Positions 60,932 through 64,000 of a stretch of DNA of 64,000 nucleotides are shown in pieces. The DNA is taken from the NCBI GenBank assembly GCA_963920765.1, contig OY987244.1, positions 16,596,358 to 16,660,357 on the forward strand, read 5' to 3'. The position numbers were made by a program, and so were the translations under genes. This stretch comes from Ulota crispa. Its lineage: Eukaryota > Streptophyta > Bryopsida > Orthotrichales > Orthotrichaceae. Each line of letters begins with the position of its first letter. Position 1 is the stretch's first letter. The notes beneath the pieces were generated by a model, which worked only from the letters and a program-made list of their open reading frames with translations, was not told where the DNA came from and searched no databases.

Positions 60932-62283
60932 ACTAGTGAATTCAAAGTACCATGGGTGGTGACATTTTTTGAACAAAGTATAAGCCAATTTTCTTAACGG
61001 AGTGTTAGACATTGTTTGAAATGAGTGTAAGACATTTTTTGAACAAAATGGAATAATTTTATGTTTTACCTCCATTTATTGTCTACATTAAAGGTTGAAC
61101 TTAATCCCTAAAGGCCCAAGTTTACCTACAAGGTAAAACAATGTATGCTTTGACTGTATTTATTTTTCAATTGGTACCGTCAAAATTCACAACATTGTTA
61201 CCACATTATTTCATATAAATTACAAGAATATTCTACAGTTACATTTTCAATAAGTTCATCTTGGCACTTAATAATTAACAAGGTTGATAATCCTCAAAAA
61301 TGAAAAGGAAACAAATAAATAATTGCAAAAATAAGTAATCTCAAAAGCAAAGAATGGTCAAAATATACATCAGTGCAGTACTGTTCCCTCCGCACTATAG
61401 TAAATCATTGAACCTAGTAATTTCAAAATTTTGTGAAAAAGATTCTATTTTTGGAAAAAGATTCTGGTAATTTTGTATCCGGATTTGGATTTGGGAGGAG
61501 ACTTGTACGTGAGTCTCCTTGCACGTCCGGGCCCGTATTCCTGAAAAGTGCTCCACATTGTCTGCATTGGCACCAAAAATTGGGTTTTGGATTCCATGTG
61601 CGTGTACCAATTATCATACCTTGCCCCAACCTCATTCTATAAAGGCAATTGTTTTTTACTAGCTTAATGCCCTACGTAGTGCCCTAGTGCCCTTACTTCA
61701 CTTTAGATGGATGTGATCCAATGTTCATCAAGCTTGTCAAAGTTGGAATCTTTGATTGATTATTTCAATTTATTTATTTATTATTTTGTGAATCCAGCTG
61801 AAATCTTAAACTCCATTGTTCATGTGTTGATAAGATTATTGGATGTGGAAACTAGAAATTGTTGGAAAAACAGCTTTATAAACAAATTTCCTTGAAACTT
61901 GTTTCCCATTCTAATTATTTAGTAAGTGTTCTTTTTTGAAAAATATTATAAAAATTTTAGGCATATACTTGACTCTATTACAAAAGTCTATTTGAAAAAA
62001 CAAGCAAAAAAGTGAAATTAATTGGCGCAAAAGCCTTCCAAAATAAAGTTGCCTCGAATTTGAATGCTGCCAAAAATAAAAATTCTCACTTCAAACGCTA
62101 TGATCTTGCAATCTGTGCGCAAGTATCATTTACTTTTTCACTATAGCACATTGAAGTAGTTTACTACTAGACCCTACAATTAGTTGCCCCAATATTACAT
62201 TTAAAATGTTTTTTCTATCTTAATTACCAAAACCGTTTATTCTAAGTGCTCATTTTTTAAATAGGTGAAAGATCATAAGAGGT

Positions 62284-63099
62284 TGAAATTTGGTGCTACC
62301 AAAAATCATGATCGATTAGCAAATGAATAATTATAATGCCCATAATGCTAATTGCATTTGGTTGAGCATGCAAGGGTTAAATATCAGATGACAATGCATG
62401 AAAAGTTCTTCAATCTTCCAAAACTCAAGGTGAACGAAAGGAAATAGTTTAGAACACTTGAGAAAGTGTTATTCTCCCCTTGTAAAGAAACATCCGTCAT
62501 ACACAATAGCGCCTCTTTTTCTTCACAATATACACAGTGAAAGTCACTTTCATTAGAAATATATGAAGCACAACATGATTTAGTAAATCAAAACATTATT
62601 AGAAATGTATGAGGTAAAAATTAAATAACTCAATCTTGTTTGAAATAGAATTACAATTATATCAAGATGCATGTTCTAAAAACAACAATAGCTATGGATC
62701 ACCTAAAATTCTTTACAAATGTATATTGAAGAAAAAATCAAATTGCTATAAAACGATAGAAATACCAAAATAAAATAGAACATTAATAAGATACTACAGC
62801 ATAAAGTTTAATGGAACTTTGAAGAAAATAGTTCAACATAACTACATAAGTATTTCCTTCTCCAACCAAATCTTAAAGTCGTTTTTTTGCTAAGATTCAA
62901 CTATGGCATTTCAACATATATATATTTCATATCTAGTCAAAGATGGAGTTGAATTCTAACCAAATATTTCCACTTCTTTTGCTTCACAATTTTAAAAGTC
63001 AATGGATGATACGGTTACATTTTTTGTTTTGAACAAGGTACTTGAAGATACAAATGCTTCAAATGATGTAAACTAAGGAAATCAAAGCTCAATTGCAAT
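62284..63099. other. AT-rich intergenic stretch
   Basis: No gene or repeat is recognised between family B copy 3 and the minus-strand Harbinger relic. Confidence 0.4.
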
Positions 63100-64000
63100 T
63101 TCAATTATCCAAGATACATTGAAAATGTCATTATACATTATAGTCATATTATGCAAAATTAAGCATCCAATAACATGGATTGTTCCAATTGACAATCCAT
63201 TCCTTTTAATAGTATCCTCCATCTCAACATCAATATTTCAAATGCCGACTCTATACACCTTCAAGAATTGGATTAAACATTATTCCAATGATTTTGTTCT
63301 CTAGTGAATCCATTTTTATTATAAACACAAGGTGTGAACATTCAATGATGAGGTTGATAAGCAGCATCACCCAATATAGCATATGGATTTACTTTTCCTT
63401 TTAAACAAAACTTGTCTATATGAAACTTATTACATAAATTGTAATTGTGTATACTACTATACCATCCTACATCTTAATCTCAAAAACAACAAGAACTCAT
63501 CTACTACACTTTGTAATAATACAAAGTGTAATCCTTTCTTGCAATAATAATTTGGAGCATATTCATTAAAAGCAATGATTGGAATATGACTTCTATCTAT
63601 TGCACCAGCAATCTAAGGTGTTTCATAGAGTGCTTCAAAACATTAGCTTATAGCTCACAACCTTAACCAAGAAGGCCATTGAATGAAAGTATTTCTATAG
63701 TTTTCTTTCAAAGCATAACAAAATTCCAAAACAATTTTGTGCACAGTAGAGACACCAACTCCAACTCTATTAGTTTTTAAATATAAAAGTGAATTGGATG
63801 CTAAACTTACTAATAGAAATAGCTACTCTTGTTTCTAACAGAATTACGGAATAGCTTTTTGAAAGTTTGTATTTTTTTCATTGAGTTTGGTGCAACTTGT
63901 TGACACAAATAACCGCATTTTTCATTTGTCATTCAGAATTTCTTTGAAAATGTGGTTGCTATATGATCCTATCAAATTAAAGTCCATGTATTTGGAGGAC
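63100..64000 (-). pseudogene. Second Harbinger transposase relic, cut by the window edge
   Basis: Minus-strand translation gives, in order, GVGVSTVHKIVLEFCYALK (about 63760-63700), AGAIDRSHIPI (about 63610-63575, first Asp kept), KKGLHFVLLQSVVDEF (about 63545-63495), LGDAAYQP (second Asp, about 63385-63360) and ESAFEILMLRWRILL (Glu, about 63250-63200). The order and spacing fit a DDE_Tnp_4 transposase. Frame changes and stops separate the blocks. It differs from the copy at 58-59 kb (for example AID kept), so it belongs to another lineage. The N-terminal part lies beyond the window. Confidence 0.7.

Larger units (their letters stand above)
57512..61608 (+). mobile_element. PIF/Harbinger DNA transposon, about 4.1 kb, inactivated
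   Basis: The borders are set by the interruption of family B. The left end is GGCCCACGCACATG preceded by TTA; the right end read inward is GGTACACGCACATG, matching 12 of 14, and both ends carry TTTTTGGTGCCA further in. Harbinger elements favour 3-bp TTA-type targets, but an exact duplication on the right (accaatta) is not resolved. Inside are the two genes expected of the family, in the same orientation: a DDE transposase and a Myb/SANT-like accessory protein. A TTAA with CCCTAAAGGCCCAAG at 61101 suggests a piece of a TTAA MITE landed inside. Confidence 0.75.
57221..62283 (+). mobile_element. TTAA repeat family B, copy 3, split by a Harbinger element
   Basis: The left part, 57221-57511, starts CCCTTAATGGACCAA and follows copy 1 ('gcaacacaacaattttgc', 'aaggagtagctttt', 'cttgcccaaatgttgagg'). 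The match stops at 57511 and resumes at about 61616 with 'ccttgccccaacctcattct', continuing through 'tcaagcttgtcaaagttgg' to about 62283, where the end (taagagg) aligns with copy 1's right end. The piece missing between is what the other copies have as about 30 bp, so the 4.1 kb between is an insertion, probably with a small deletion. Confidence 0.65.

Noticed and set aside
1-64000. LTR retrotransposons, tRNA and rRNA genes
   Set aside because: No reverse transcriptase, integrase or protease motifs, LTR pairs, tRNA B-box or cloverleaf patterns or rRNA blocks were recognised by eye; faint copies could have been missed.

Overview
The window is nuclear DNA of a land plant. It holds three intact, intron-containing plant genes: PsbP of photosystem II, a group I WRKY transcription factor, and a HUA2-like PWWP/CID protein. 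They sit in about 45 kb of AT-rich DNA built largely from decayed DNA transposons. A piggyBac transposon, PIF/Harbinger copies, short to moderate introns (about 100 to 850 bp) and only three genes in 64 kb suggest a medium-sized genome. A non-seed plant such as a bryophyte is my guess; this is inference, and I cannot name the species.

Layout. 1-5.6 kb is non-coding, with a strong hairpin and TTAA-flanked repeats. psbP lies on the minus strand at 5.66-7.08 kb. Its upstream segment is duplicated 1.8 kb away in a copy altered almost only by C-to-T and G-to-A changes, next to a pyrimidine tract and a G-rich (minus strand) minisatellite. A 5.8-kb piggyBac element (12.55-18.33 kb) has matching ends, TTAA on both sides and a broken transposase; a TTAA MITE abuts it. 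The WRKY gene occupies 19.38-23.32 kb on the minus strand. The HUA2-like gene, 13 coding exons, occupies 40.97-49.48 kb on the plus strand.

The most structured part is 24.9-35.2 kb, where elements are nested. A TTAA repeat (family B) was split by a 9.3-kb Mutator-like element with inverted termini and an 11-bp target duplication. That element carries a decayed coding region resembling an amino-type (N4/N6) DNA methyltransferase, a 126-127-bp satellite array, and two palindromic TTAA foldback elements, one of them inside the satellite. A second nest lies at 57.2-62.3 kb, where a 4.1-kb PIF/Harbinger element (transposase plus Myb/SANT-like gene) splits another family B copy. A further Harbinger transposase relic runs off the right edge.

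The three genes do not form a pathway: PsbP acts in the thylakoid lumen, while WRKY and the HUA2-like protein are nuclear regulators. What unifies the window is the TTAA repeats, whose ends match those of the piggyBac copy and suggest that piggyBac transposases shaped this region. I recognised no LTR retrotransposon, tRNA, rRNA or CRISPR array.
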